NCBI GenBank assembly: GCA_949292105.1
Contig: CASEYK010000051.1
Coordinates: forward strand, 1 to 33,341
From: an uncultured bacterium
GTDB lineage: Bacteria > Bacillota_I > Bacilli_A > RFN20 > CAG-826
Length of the DNA: 33,341 bases
Direction: 5' to 3'
The position numbers and the translations under genes are program-made. Under the pieces are notes generated by a model. That model was given only the letters and a program-made list of their open reading frames with translations, searched no databases and was not told where the DNA came from. Below are positions 1 through 7,332 of this stretch, piece after piece. Numbering within the stretch: position 1 is the first letter of the stretch; each line of letters starts with the position of its first letter.

Positions 1-770
1 GCAATACATTAAATTTAAGCGGAACACTTCTTAACAACGAAACATTAGTTATCGTCTATCCTTCAAGTGGCGAAAAATTAAAAAGTTACGCAAATATGGA
101 GTCGGCCGTCTGTAATTTTAATGGCAACGATACGATTAGACTATATAACAACGATGTAGTTGTTGATCAATTCGGCAATGATCCGACTGGCGTTAATCCA
201 AGCAACTTTACCGGCGAGGACGCTAACGGGGTTACTATATCAGCAGCAGATTATAGTCTATTAAGAATTTCTGATCTCAATGTTGTTGGTAAATCAGACA
301 CTTTTACTTTTAGCGAATGGTGTGGGTATAGCATAGACACATTCGATATTTTAAAAACATATAAAATCGAAGAAACATTAGAAGTCAGCGCTGGACAACA
401 AGCGGAGGCTTACGCAAATTACTTCCTCGAATCTACACAAGAAAACTGCAATCAATTAATCATTCAAAATGCGGACACTTGGAGTGATTTAAAAATGGAA
501 TATGAAGCGATGGTTGAAGACGCTAAAGATATTTTCGTGAGCAGTGACGATAATTTGACAATCGCTGACGCGAGAACAAGATATCTTTTTATCATCAACA
601 AATACCAAACGCTTGAAGATTTTATTAAAATAGGCAATCAAAATAGAAATCTATTTGCTAACTTTGTTGCCAACGGCGAAATACTATGGCTCGTTGTCCC
701 TATTATTATTTTATCTATGGGCGGTATCGCCTTGGCTATATATATCAGCAAAGAAAAAGCACAGAAATAA
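1..770 (+). CDS. Surface protein with lamin-tail domain and C-terminal membrane anchor (5' end outside window)
   Basis: The reading frame is open from base 3, so the gene continues to the left of the window; the internal ATG at 96 is not its start. About the first 115 visible residues look like a lamin-tail (LTD) beta-sandwich: a GTLLNNETLVIVYPSS strand pair, then CNFNGNDTIRLYNN, VVDQFG and a closing FSEWCGYSIDTF, which are typical LTD landmarks. A mostly helical segment follows, and the protein ends with a hydrophobic stretch (around LWLVVPIIILSMGGIALAIY) and a short basic tail KEKAQK, as expected for a protein anchored by its C-terminus with the bulk outside the cell. No LPXTG motif is visible. 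In bacteria LTDs occur in secreted and surface proteins, often beside nucleases or adhesion modules, but the N-terminal domains here are unseen. It is one of only two genes in the window transcribed toward the origin. Confidence 0.75.
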   Translation, partial: NTLNLSGTLLNNETLVIVYPSSGEKLKSYANMESAVCNFNGNDTIRLYNNDVVVDQFGNDPTGVNPSNFTGEDANGVTISAADYSLLRISDLNVVGKSDTFTFSEWCGYSIDTFDILKTYKIEETLEVSAGQQAEAYANYFLESTQENCNQLIIQNADTWSDLKMEYEAMVEDAKDIFVSSDDNLTIADARTRYLFIINKYQTLEDFIKIGNQNRNLFANFVANGEILWLVVPIIILSMGGIALAIYISKEKAQK

Positions 771-801
771 TGAATAACTGTGCATTTTGCGAATAATTTA
801 T

Positions 802-1986
802 TTATTTTTCTTCTTTGTTTTTCTCTTTTTTAGTATCTTTACTAATCAATTTATAATTTTCTAATTCCCAATTAGGATGGGCTTCTACCACTCTTTGTAA
901 AGCATCGTTGAATAATTCAACTTCAATCGGCTTTCTTTTATCCGGAGTAGATTTGTAAGCTTTATAAACGCTATTGAGTGCAATGATGCTCTCAGAGCGC
1001 GATTTATCAAATAAAGCTGACATGAGAAGATAAGTCCTAATCGAAGCCATGGAAATATCTCTTGATATCTTTCTTCTTTCTTCTGGCTTTACATCTTCTT
1101 CGTAATATTTTTTAGCTTCTTCAAAATCTTTCGTCATGATATTGATATAGATTTTTTGTGCACGAGCGCGAATATAGACTTTTTCAGAGACATTTTCTTT
1201 ATTCTTAATAATCGCATCTAACAATTCTTCGGCTTCTTTGAACTGCTTTTTGTCCAATAAAGCATAAACCTTATTCAAATTGAGATCGGCGGTAAAATTA
1301 GTAATGTTATCAAAGACTTTAATCTCAACATCATCGTGGCCATTAGCTATTTCATATTCCACGCGAAGCAGTTCGTTAAAAGCCTCTTTGTTTTTAGGAT
1401 TTGAAATCATTGTTAAGCGATACCCGTCAGTCATTGAATCGAGGTGGAAAGGTAAGATATTGTAGATGAGAATAATTCCTCCCATTACCCCAACGATAAT
1501 GGCGAAATAGCCCATATTTAGAAAAACGAGATTATCCGCATGGAGTCGAGCAGAGACAAAAACAACGACAAGCGCGATAATTTCAATGGCAAAAAAGAGC
1601 GTTCCAAACAATAGATACGGGCTTGGGTTTGGTTCTTTTTTAACATCTTTTTTAGGAACGATTTTAGTTTCACCTGTCAAACCATCAAACGACTTGAATT
1701 TAAATTTGAATTTGCCTGCTTCGTTTTTAGCCCAGCAAAAACCTAAAATATTGACGCTGACGATTTCATATCGCCCCACTTTTGCGCCTAACATATGAGC
1801 CAGTTCATAAATAATAGCATTAAGGATTACTCCCGAGACAATCGCGGCAAAAACAAAACCAACATATTGAATAGTATCCATTCCAGAATTGGGACTATGC
1901 TCTTGCAAAACAGTAATTCCGAATACAACAGCTACGAGGAGAATTAATAAGTAGACAATTACTCCTAATACATCTTCTTTTTTCAT
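802..1986 (-). CDS. M50-like multi-pass membrane protein (degenerate site-2 protease) with TPR-like C-terminal region
   Basis: 394 aa. The N-terminal ~200 residues are membrane-embedded, with hydrophobic spans near residues 8-25, 42-66, 126-146 and 158-178. They carry two site-2-protease (M50) landmarks: IIYELAHMLG at 58-67, where the family HExxH has become YExxH (Tyr60, Glu61, His64), and NILP...MTDG at 176-188, matching the NxxPxxxxDG-type motif that supplies the third zinc ligand. The first zinc-binding His is therefore missing, so peptidase activity is doubtful. Residues ~230-375 are helical, contain DKKQFKEAEELLDAI and resemble TPR-type repeats, likely in the cytoplasm; a Lys/Glu-rich tail ends the protein. 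The start ATG at 1986 has AAAGGA upstream. The gene has its own candidate promoter (2075-2083) and converges with the lamin-tail gene. Substrate or partner is unknown. Confidence 0.6.
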   Translation of the reverse strand: MKKEDVLGVIVYLLILLVAVVFGITVLQEHSPNSGMDTIQYVGFVFAAIVSGVILNAIIYELAHMLGAKVGRYEIVSVNILGFCWAKNEAGKFKFKFKSFDGLTGETKIVPKKDVKKEPNPSPYLLFGTLFFAIEIIALVVVFVSARLHADNLVFLNMGYFAIIVGVMGGIILIYNILPFHLDSMTDGYRLTMISNPKNKEAFNELLRVEYEIANGHDDVEIKVFDNITNFTADLNLNKVYALLDKKQFKEAEELLDAIIKNKENVSEKVYIRARAQKIYINIMTKDFEEAKKYYEEDVKPEERRKISRDISMASIRTYLLMSALFDKSRSESIIALNSVYKAYKSTPDKRKPIEVELFNDALQRVVEAHPNWELENYKLISKDTKKEKNKEEK

Positions 1987-2074
1987 ATTTGTTCCTTTCT
2001 TTGAGCGGCATTAATAGTCAGCTCGCGTGTACCATTTCTATGCCTTTATCAAGAAAAGTTTCATAAACGTCATC

Positions 2075-2098
2075 ATTGTATCATTTATCTCGATGATA
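2075..2098 (-). promoter_or_regulatory. Candidate promoter with overlapping inverted repeat, upstream of the M50-like gene
   Basis: On the minus strand TGATACAAT reads as an extended -10 element (TG-A-TACAAT; -10 at 2075-2080). It is overlapped by an inverted repeat TATCAT-N8-ATGATA (2079-2098). This would give a leader of about 80 nt before the ATG at 1986. The palindrome over the -10 could be an operator, perhaps for the TetR-family protein encoded just upstream, but that is inference. No good -35 is seen. Confidence 0.35.
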
Positions 2099-2115
2099 TC
2101 AAAACATAACATATT

Positions 2116-2667
2116 TTATTTTTTCTTCGCTTCGGAAATTTTAATAATTCCTTTTTTCAAGAAACGATCTTCTAAAAATAAAAATAGATTTTCTAAATCG
2201 CGAAGGTTTTTGTTTTTGTGGCTTGCAAAATAATTAATAACAGAATTGGATACGCCATAAGCATAAAAGCGAACAATTGATTTTTTTTCAGTAGCAGTAA
2301 CATTTTTGCCTTCGCTATACTGCTGAATAAGTCTCATAAAACATTGATAGCAATTGTTAAAAATAAATTCTGAAAATAAATCTTTACCAGCTGATTCTAG
2401 GGTGGCGTCGATAAACATCTTGTTGCTAGTATAGTAATCAAATATGCAAGCCAACATACTTCTAAGATTTTTACATTCGTTGATATTAGGTATTTTTTCA
2501 TTGAGAAACACAACCATCAACAAATCATAAATATCGTGAAAATGATAATAGAATGTTTGGCGATTGACATGACATTTTTTAGAAAGAAGGGACACTGAAA
2601 TCGTGTCGAGCGGTTGCTCGGACATCATCGTTTTTAAAATTTCAGCAAACCTTCGTTCCGTTTTCAT
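2116..2667 (-). CDS. TetR/AcrR-family transcriptional regulator
   Basis: 183 aa, the usual TetR size. Residues ~5-50 form the DNA-binding domain: a leading helix (RRFAEILKTMMSEQ), then the helix-turn-helix TISVSLLSKKCHVNRQTFYY followed by HFHDIYDLL, which is the diagnostic TetR recognition-helix/helix-4 pattern. The rest is helical with no recognisable ligand signature and resembles the DhaS-like subgroup only loosely. The start overlaps the psuG stop by 4 bp (ATGA), so it is translated with psuG and probably belongs to the ATPase-psuG-tetR transcription unit. Candidate targets are its own operon or the inverted repeat at 2079-2098 directly downstream of the gene. Effector unknown. Confidence 0.85.
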   Translation of the reverse strand: MKTERRFAEILKTMMSEQPLDTISVSLLSKKCHVNRQTFYYHFHDIYDLLMVVFLNEKIPNINECKNLRSMLACIFDYYTSNKMFIDATLESAGKDLFSEFIFNNCYQCFMRLIQQYSEGKNVTATEKKSIVRFYAYGVSNSVINYFASHKNKNLRDLENLFLFLEDRFLKKGIIKISEAKKK

Positions 2668-3569
2668 TTAAGTTTTGTTAATTCCTTTGCAATCTGGGCT
2701 CCTAAACGAGCGTTGTTGAGAACGAGAGCAATATTAGCTTGGAGAGAAAACCCTCCTGTAATTTCCACTACTCTCTTAAGAAGGAAAGGCGTGCATTCTT
2801 TACCCTTAATACCTTCTTTTTTCATATCCGTCAATGCTTTGGCAATTGCGGAATCAATGATTTTATGTTCAATACTATATTCCTTTGGAATTGGATTAGT
2901 AACTAGTATACCACCGTTGAGATGATTAAGTCTCTTTTCGTGAATAATTTGAGCGATTTCTTCAGGAGAATCAACTTGATAATCAACTTTGAGACCAGAT
3001 GTTTGAGAATAAAAAGCTGGTAATTCATCTGTTTGATAGCCAAGCACTGGAACACCCATAGTTTCTAAATATTCAAGAGTTAATGGCAAATCTAAAATGG
3101 CTTTAGCCCCAGCACAGACAACTGTGACATCGGTTTTAGCGAGTTCTTGTAAATCACAAGAAATATCCATTGTCTGTTGAGCTTCTTTATGAACCCCACC
3201 AATTCCACCTGTCACAAAAACTTCAATTCCTGCTTGATGAGCTAATATCATGGTCGCACTGACTGTTGTCGCACCCCATAATTTTTTAGCGTAAATAACA
3301 GGCAAATCTCTTCTTGAAACTTTAACCACTCCTTGCCTTTTACCAAATTCTTCAATTTGGTCTGGACTCATACCAACGATTGGTTGCCCATCAATTATTC
3401 CAATAGTGGCTGGAACGGCTCCAAGTTTTCTAATTTCTGCCTCGACTTTTAAGGCTGTTTGAACATTTTTTGGATAAGGCATCCCGTGTGAAATAATGGT
3501 GCTCTCTAAAGCTACCACAGGGACATTATTTTTAATCGCTTCTTCGACTTCAGGATTTATGTAAATCAT
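2664..3569 (-). CDS. psuG: Pseudouridine-5'-phosphate glycosidase
   Basis: 301 aa, full length for PsuG (YeiN/IndA family), which reversibly cleaves pseudouridine 5'-phosphate to uracil and ribose 5-phosphate in pseudouridine salvage. Visible family landmarks are VVALESTIISHGMPYP near residues 18-33 (Glu22 being the expected catalytic Glu), IGIIDGQPIVGM, the SRRDLP and GATTVSATM loops, VTGGIGGVH, MDISCDL (metal-binding Asp) and a CAGAKAILD segment with the conserved Lys. The start at 3569 has AAAGG about 8 nt upstream and lies inside the last 20 bp of the P-type ATPase gene, so the two are coupled. The usual partner, pseudouridine kinase (psuK), is not next to it; the neighbour is a TetR regulator instead. 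Confidence 0.95.
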   Translation of the reverse strand: MIYINPEVEEAIKNNVPVVALESTIISHGMPYPKNVQTALKVEAEIRKLGAVPATIGIIDGQPIVGMSPDQIEEFGKRQGVVKVSRRDLPVIYAKKLWGATTVSATMILAHQAGIEVFVTGGIGGVHKEAQQTMDISCDLQELAKTDVTVVCAGAKAILDLPLTLEYLETMGVPVLGYQTDELPAFYSQTSGLKVDYQVDSPEEIAQIIHEKRLNHLNGGILVTNPIPKEYSIEHKIIDSAIAKALTDMKKEGIKGKECTPFLLKRVVEITGGFSLQANIALVLNNARLGAQIAKELTKLK

Positions 3570-6033
3570 TTGTTTTACCTTTCTTTCTTAATTTTATAAC
3601 ATCTGATAAATAACCAACAAATAGATAAAGGGCACAGAAGCAAATAATAATCATCGCAACAGTGAAATAATTGAGAGGTGATAATTGATTAAAAGCGATA
3701 CCGAGCAAATTACTTTCTTCCGAATTATGGTATACAAAACCAAAAATAAGCAAGATTAAGATATCGATAAAAAGGGCGGAAAGAAAAACAATTAAGCGGT
3801 ACTTACTAAACGGCGAGCAAATGCGGTATAAAATCACCATGCATAATAAAGACATAATAATAGTCGACATGCCAACTGCTTGGTCAATAGTAAAAATGCC
3901 AACATATAGAACATTATTCATTTGTAAAACATATAAAAGGAAGACGGTTAAAACAGAAAAAATCATGAGACATCCTCCAGGCAGAGCTTTTTTCAAAATA
4001 TTTGTGAGAAAGCGATCTTTGATAATATCGCTGCTCGGCTCCAAAGCGATGAAAAAGGCTGTCAATCCAATGCCTAGAATCTCCCATAAATACAAATTAT
4101 TAGTAAAGAACGGATATCTTATGCTCGCATCATTCATAATCAAAGACGCCATTAAGAAAACGAGAGAAATAACCATCGCAAAGAGCGTTTTGCACAGGAA
4201 TAAAGAACTAGTTCTTTGCAAGTTATTAATCACTCTACGCCCTTCGGCGACAACTGATGGTAGTCGATCGAAATTGGAATCGAGTAGGACTAAATGTGAA
4301 ACATTTCGCGCCGCTTCAGAACCAGACGCCATCGCAATCGAACAATCGGCTTTCTTCAAAGCCAAAATATCGTTAACACCATCGCCTGTCATCGCGACGG
4401 TGTGACCACTATTATGAATTGCCTCAATTAAAATTTGCTTTTGCTCTGGTTTCACACGGCCAAACACTACATATTTGCTGGCAACTTCTTTAATCTCTTC
4501 ATCGTTCATGTGATCTAAAGAAACATATTTATCTGCACTATCAATGCCAGCTAATTTAGCCACTTCACTGACTGTTTTTGCATCGTCTCCGGAAATAACT
4601 CGAATCGATACATTATTGTCGTAGAACCACTTAAATGTTTTAGCGGCACTTGGTCTAATATGATCACTTAAGACCACAATAGCTAAAGCCACTAATCGGC
4701 CTTGAGCGCGGTGATTGGCAATTGGCAAATCGCCCTTGGCGAGAACCATAACTCGATATCCGCGACTAGTATATTCCTGCAAAACTCCCTTTATTTCATT
4801 AAAATTGCTTAAATTCAAATATTCAGCAGCACCGATAAAATAAGAGCCACGACCTTTAAAAGTTGCGCCTGAATATTTGTTGTCACTATTAAAAGGTAGA
4901 GCTGATTCAACTCCAACACTTAACTCATAATCAAATTCTTGTTTTAATGCTTTGGCTGTTGTGTTGTTATCTTGAGTGGCATGCAAAATATTTGAAATGA
5001 TTTGTTTGATGCTCTCTAAATTCACTTGTTGCAAAGACACAATCTTTTGAACGGCCATATCGCCATCAGTAATCGTTCCGGTTTTATCAACACACAACAC
5101 ATCGGTTCTAGCCAACATCTCTAACGAATAAAAATCTTGGACAAGGGTTTGCTTTTGTGAGAGAGCGATGACGCCGACAGCAAGAGCAACGCTGGTCAAT
5201 AAATATAATCCCGAAGGAATCATCCCAACTAACGATCCGGAAATAGGACCAATCGCAGTTTTAAATCCATCTTGTGTATTAAAGGAACCCTGGACGGCAT
5301 AGACGCTGACCATCGCTGCCCCCATCAAAATTACAATCGTTCCGATAACTCGAAACATTTGGCGGAGGGTTTTAAGAATTTCAGATGCGGTGCGTTTAAA
5401 TTTATTAGCTTTGCTCTGAATGGTTTCAACATAACTTTCAGAACCAACTTTCATCGTCTGAATATATGCTCGACCACTAGTTACATATGAACCAGATAGA
5501 ACTGTATCGCCTTTTTGTTTATAAATATTATTGCTTTCGCCAGTAACTAGCGATTCATTGACCATCAAAGAGCCGTCTCTAACAACACCATCAGCCACAA
5601 TTTGAGCGCTGGTTTCAATAAAAATAATATCGTCTAAAACGACATCTTTCGATGATATTTCTTGCTTAACACCGCCACGGATAACATGAGATTTGGGCTC
5701 AGTCATAATGCGTAATTTGCCCATTAAATATCGAGCTTTTAAATCTTGGTACAATCCCAAAACAATATTTGGAATCAAGACGCAAAGAAAAAATAGGCCT
5801 GAGTAATATTCACCGTAAATCATCAATCCAGCAATGATAAAAAGGACGATGTTGAAGAAGTTAAAAATATCAGAAACGATGATTTCAAGATATGATTTAC
5901 CAACAACCATTTTCGTTTTGTTGGTCATTTTTTGTTTGATGCGCATTTGTACTTGTTCATGCGTTAAACCTTGTTCAACACTCGGCTGAAAGCGTTCAAC
6001 GCTCTCACAGGTATTTACTTTTTTCGTTGCCAT
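3550..6033 (-). CDS. Cation-translocating P-type ATPase (CtpE-like)
   Basis: 827 aa from the ATG at 6033. A longer frame to 6090 exists, but its first 19 codons run into the pflA terminator, so the MATKK start is preferred. Domains in order: cytoplasmic N-terminal segment, two membrane helices, actuator domain with TGES at about 164-167, helices with MIPSGLYLLTS (corresponding to the PEGL region), phosphorylation motif DKTGT (Asp316), nucleotide-binding domain, hinge TGDGVNDILALKKAD, and C-terminal membrane helices. The PSGL loop, the downstream ALVQ-like TLVQDF and overall layout resemble the CtpE-like group, for which calcium uptake has been reported; cation specificity here is inference. 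No Shine-Dalgarno lies within 20 nt of the start; a TATTAT hexamer at 6040-6045 suggests a leaderless or near-leaderless message. First gene of an apparent operon with psuG and tetR. Confidence 0.88.
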   Translation of the reverse strand: MATKKVNTCESVERFQPSVEQGLTHEQVQMRIKQKMTNKTKMVVGKSYLEIIVSDIFNFFNIVLFIIAGLMIYGEYYSGLFFLCVLIPNIVLGLYQDLKARYLMGKLRIMTEPKSHVIRGGVKQEISSKDVVLDDIIFIETSAQIVADGVVRDGSLMVNESLVTGESNNIYKQKGDTVLSGSYVTSGRAYIQTMKVGSESYVETIQSKANKFKRTASEILKTLRQMFRVIGTIVILMGAAMVSVYAVQGSFNTQDGFKTAIGPISGSLVGMIPSGLYLLTSVALAVGVIALSQKQTLVQDFYSLEMLARTDVLCVDKTGTITDGDMAVQKIVSLQQVNLESIKQIISNILHATQDNNTTAKALKQEFDYELSVGVESALPFNSDNKYSGATFKGRGSYFIGAAEYLNLSNFNEIKGVLQEYTSRGYRVMVLAKGDLPIANHRAQGRLVALAIVVLSDHIRPSAAKTFKWFYDNNVSIRVISGDDAKTVSEVAKLAGIDSADKYVSLDHMNDEEIKEVASKYVVFGRVKPEQKQILIEAIHNSGHTVAMTGDGVNDILALKKADCSIAMASGSEAARNVSHLVLLDSNFDRLPSVVAEGRRVINNLQRTSSLFLCKTLFAMVISLVFLMASLIMNDASIRYPFFTNNLYLWEILGIGLTAFFIALEPSSDIIKDRFLTNILKKALPGGCLMIFSVLTVFLLYVLQMNNVLYVGIFTIDQAVGMSTIIMSLLCMVILYRICSPFSKYRLIVFLSALFIDILILLIFGFVYHNSEESNLLGIAFNQLSPLNYFTVAMIIICFCALYLFVGYLSDVIKLRKKGKTNDLHKS

Positions 6034-6070
6034 ACTTATATAATATACGAATTTATCCTTTTTAAGACAC

Positions 6071-6097
6071 AAAAAAAGCAAGTTTTTCACTTGCTTT
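6071..6097 (-). terminator. Rho-independent terminator of the pfl operon
   Basis: On the minus strand a hairpin with stem GCAAGT / ACTTGC, extended by A-T pairs, and a 5-nt loop is followed by seven T residues. It begins within the pflA stop codon. It separates the pfl operon from the ATPase operon that starts about 40 bp downstream. Confidence 0.88.
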
Positions 6098-6848
6098 AAT
6101 TGTTCATTATTTTTTTTGCTTTGTGATACGCTTCTAAAATCACTTTTTTGACCTCTTGGGTTTTTTCTTTACTCGTCTCATTGACGCCATCAAGAGGATA
6201 AGGAATACCTAGTTCTTTATATTTGCTAACACCCATGGTGTGATAAGGGATGACATCTAAAGCTTCAATGTTTTTGAGCGTGGTTAGAAAAGCGCCTAAC
6301 CGTTTTAGATCGCTCTCATTATCTGTTAGCCCTTCCACTACGACATAGCGGATCCACATCTTGATATTTTTGCTATCTAAGTATGAGGCAAAAGCCAAAA
6401 TATTTTTATTGCTCTGTTTGGTCAATTGGCGATGTTTATCGTCATCGATTTGTTTGATGTCCAACATAACAAGAGAAGTATATTTTACCAGCTCATCAAA
6501 CTTCGATGTATCACTAGGATTAAAGGTAATGCCACAAGTATCGATACAAGTATGAATACCTTTTGCTTGTGCTTTTTTAAACAGTTCAATAACAAAATCA
6601 ATTTGAAGAAGAGGTTCTCCACCAGTCACCGTAATTCCACCGTGATGATAAAATTTTTCATTCTTTTCGTATAGAGCAATGATTTCATCAGTGGTATATG
6701 TTTCTCTTTTTACATTGACTTCCCAAGTGTCTGGATTGTGGCAGTACATGCACCTCATCGGGCAGCCTTGAAAAAAGACGACGAGCCTTATACCAGGCCC
6801 GTCGACTGTTCCAAACGATTCAATAGAATGAATGTTGGCTGTTAGCAT
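6096..6848 (-). CDS. pflA: Pyruvate formate-lyase activating enzyme (radical SAM)
   Basis: 250 aa, full length. This radical-SAM enzyme installs the glycyl radical on pyruvate formate-lyase using S-adenosylmethionine and a [4Fe-4S] cluster. The N-terminus shows ESFGTVDGPGIRLVVF, the cluster motif CPMRCMYC (CxxxCxxC) followed by HNPDTW, and the SAM-binding ITVTGGEPLLQ, all typical of PflA. The start is 9 bp after the glycyl-radical subunit stop, and the Shine-Dalgarno AAGGAG overlaps that stop codon, so the radical subunit and its activase are closely coupled. It is the last gene of the operon and is followed at once by the terminator. Its substrate here must be the separate 84-aa subunit, since the main PFL chain has no radical glycine. 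Confidence 0.96.
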   Translation of the reverse strand: MLTANIHSIESFGTVDGPGIRLVVFFQGCPMRCMYCHNPDTWEVNVKRETYTTDEIIALYEKNEKFYHHGGITVTGGEPLLQIDFVIELFKKAQAKGIHTCIDTCGITFNPSDTSKFDELVKYTSLVMLDIKQIDDDKHRQLTKQSNKNILAFASYLDSKNIKMWIRYVVVEGLTDNESDLKRLGAFLTTLKNIEALDVIPYHTMGVSKYKELGIPYPLDGVNETSKEKTQEVKKVILEAYHKAKKIMNN

Positions 6849-6857
6849 TCTTGCTCC

Positions 6858-7112
6858 TTATAAAGAATGATGGAAGGTACGAGAGATAACTTCGTCTTGT
6901 TGTTCTTTTGTCAACTTATTGAAGTTAACTGCGTATCCCGAAACACGAATTGTTAATTGTGGATATTTTTCAGGATGTTTTTGAGCATCGAGCAATGTTT
7001 CTCTCGTCAAAACATTGACATTGAGGTGGTGTCCACCTTTTTCAACATAGCCATCTAATAAATCGACAAGATTTTCGATTTGTTGTTCGCTTACTTTCTT
7101 TTCGTTTTCCAT
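6858..7112 (-). CDS. Stand-alone glycyl-radical subunit of pyruvate formate-lyase (GrcA-like)
   Basis: 84 aa from the ATG at 7112. A longer frame to 7175 is open, but GAGGAGGAG sits just upstream of 7112 and the shorter protein aligns with its upstream paralogue. It is the C-terminal domain of PFL as a free protein: [20 protein letters not shown], then [25 protein letters not shown] with the radical glycine at Gly59, and the closing [14 protein letters not shown]. coli GrcA (YfiD) is 127 aa and carries an extra N-terminal part absent here. Because the main PFL chain ends before this domain, this protein is probably an obligatory subunit and not a repair spare part. Its Shine-Dalgarno lies in the last codons of the preceding small gene, and pflA follows after 9 bp. 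Confidence 0.9.
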   Translation of the reverse strand: MENEKKVSEQQIENLVDLLDGYVEKGGHHLNVNVLTRETLLDAQKHPEKYPQLTIRVSGYAVNFNKLTKEQQDEVISRTFHHSL

Positions 7113-7116
7113 TTTT

Positions 7117-7332
7117 TTACTCCTCCTCTGGAATATCGAGTTCTTCAGTAGGAATTTGGCATGCCCCTTGAGCACATCCTACTTTTTTATCAACCGTCAT
7201 CGTTTGCGCGCTGACATGTTTTTCGTCTTCAACTGTTACATTGATATGCCCGCCGTCTTTTTCAAAGAAACTATCGAGATAATCAACGAGTGAGTCGATG
7301 GTTTGATTGTCAATTTTCTTTTCTTGTTCCAT
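7117..7332 (-). CDS. Small paralogue of the glycyl-radical subunit, lacking the radical motif, with a Cys-containing tail
   Basis: 71 aa. Residues 1-34 match the first 34 residues of the downstream 84-aa glycyl-radical subunit at 19 positions without gaps (shared LVD.LD, EK, NV.V). After that it diverges: the [17 protein letters not shown] block is missing and is replaced by a different tail with GCAQGAC (Cys53, Cys58) and an acidic end. It starts at TAATG, overlapping the stop of the PFL body by one base, and ends 4 bp before the next start, so it is translated in step with both. It cannot carry the glycyl radical. Possible roles are a scaffold, a regulator of radical-domain docking or a redox sensor; none is established. 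It may also be a decaying duplicate, but the frame and coupled signals are intact. Confidence 0.75.
   Translation of the reverse strand: MEQEKKIDNQTIDSLVDYLDSFFEKDGGHINVTVEDEKHVSAQTMTVDKKVGCAQGACQIPTEELDIPEEE

Noticed and set aside
3821-4405. 194-aa open frame on the plus strand inside the P-type ATPase gene
   Set aside because: It is antisense to the well-supported ATPase membrane and hinge region and shows no family motif; an open shadow frame only.
6034-6090. Longer N-terminus for the P-type ATPase
   Set aside because: The extra codons run through the T-rich tail and part of the stem of the pflA terminator and give a non-family sequence.
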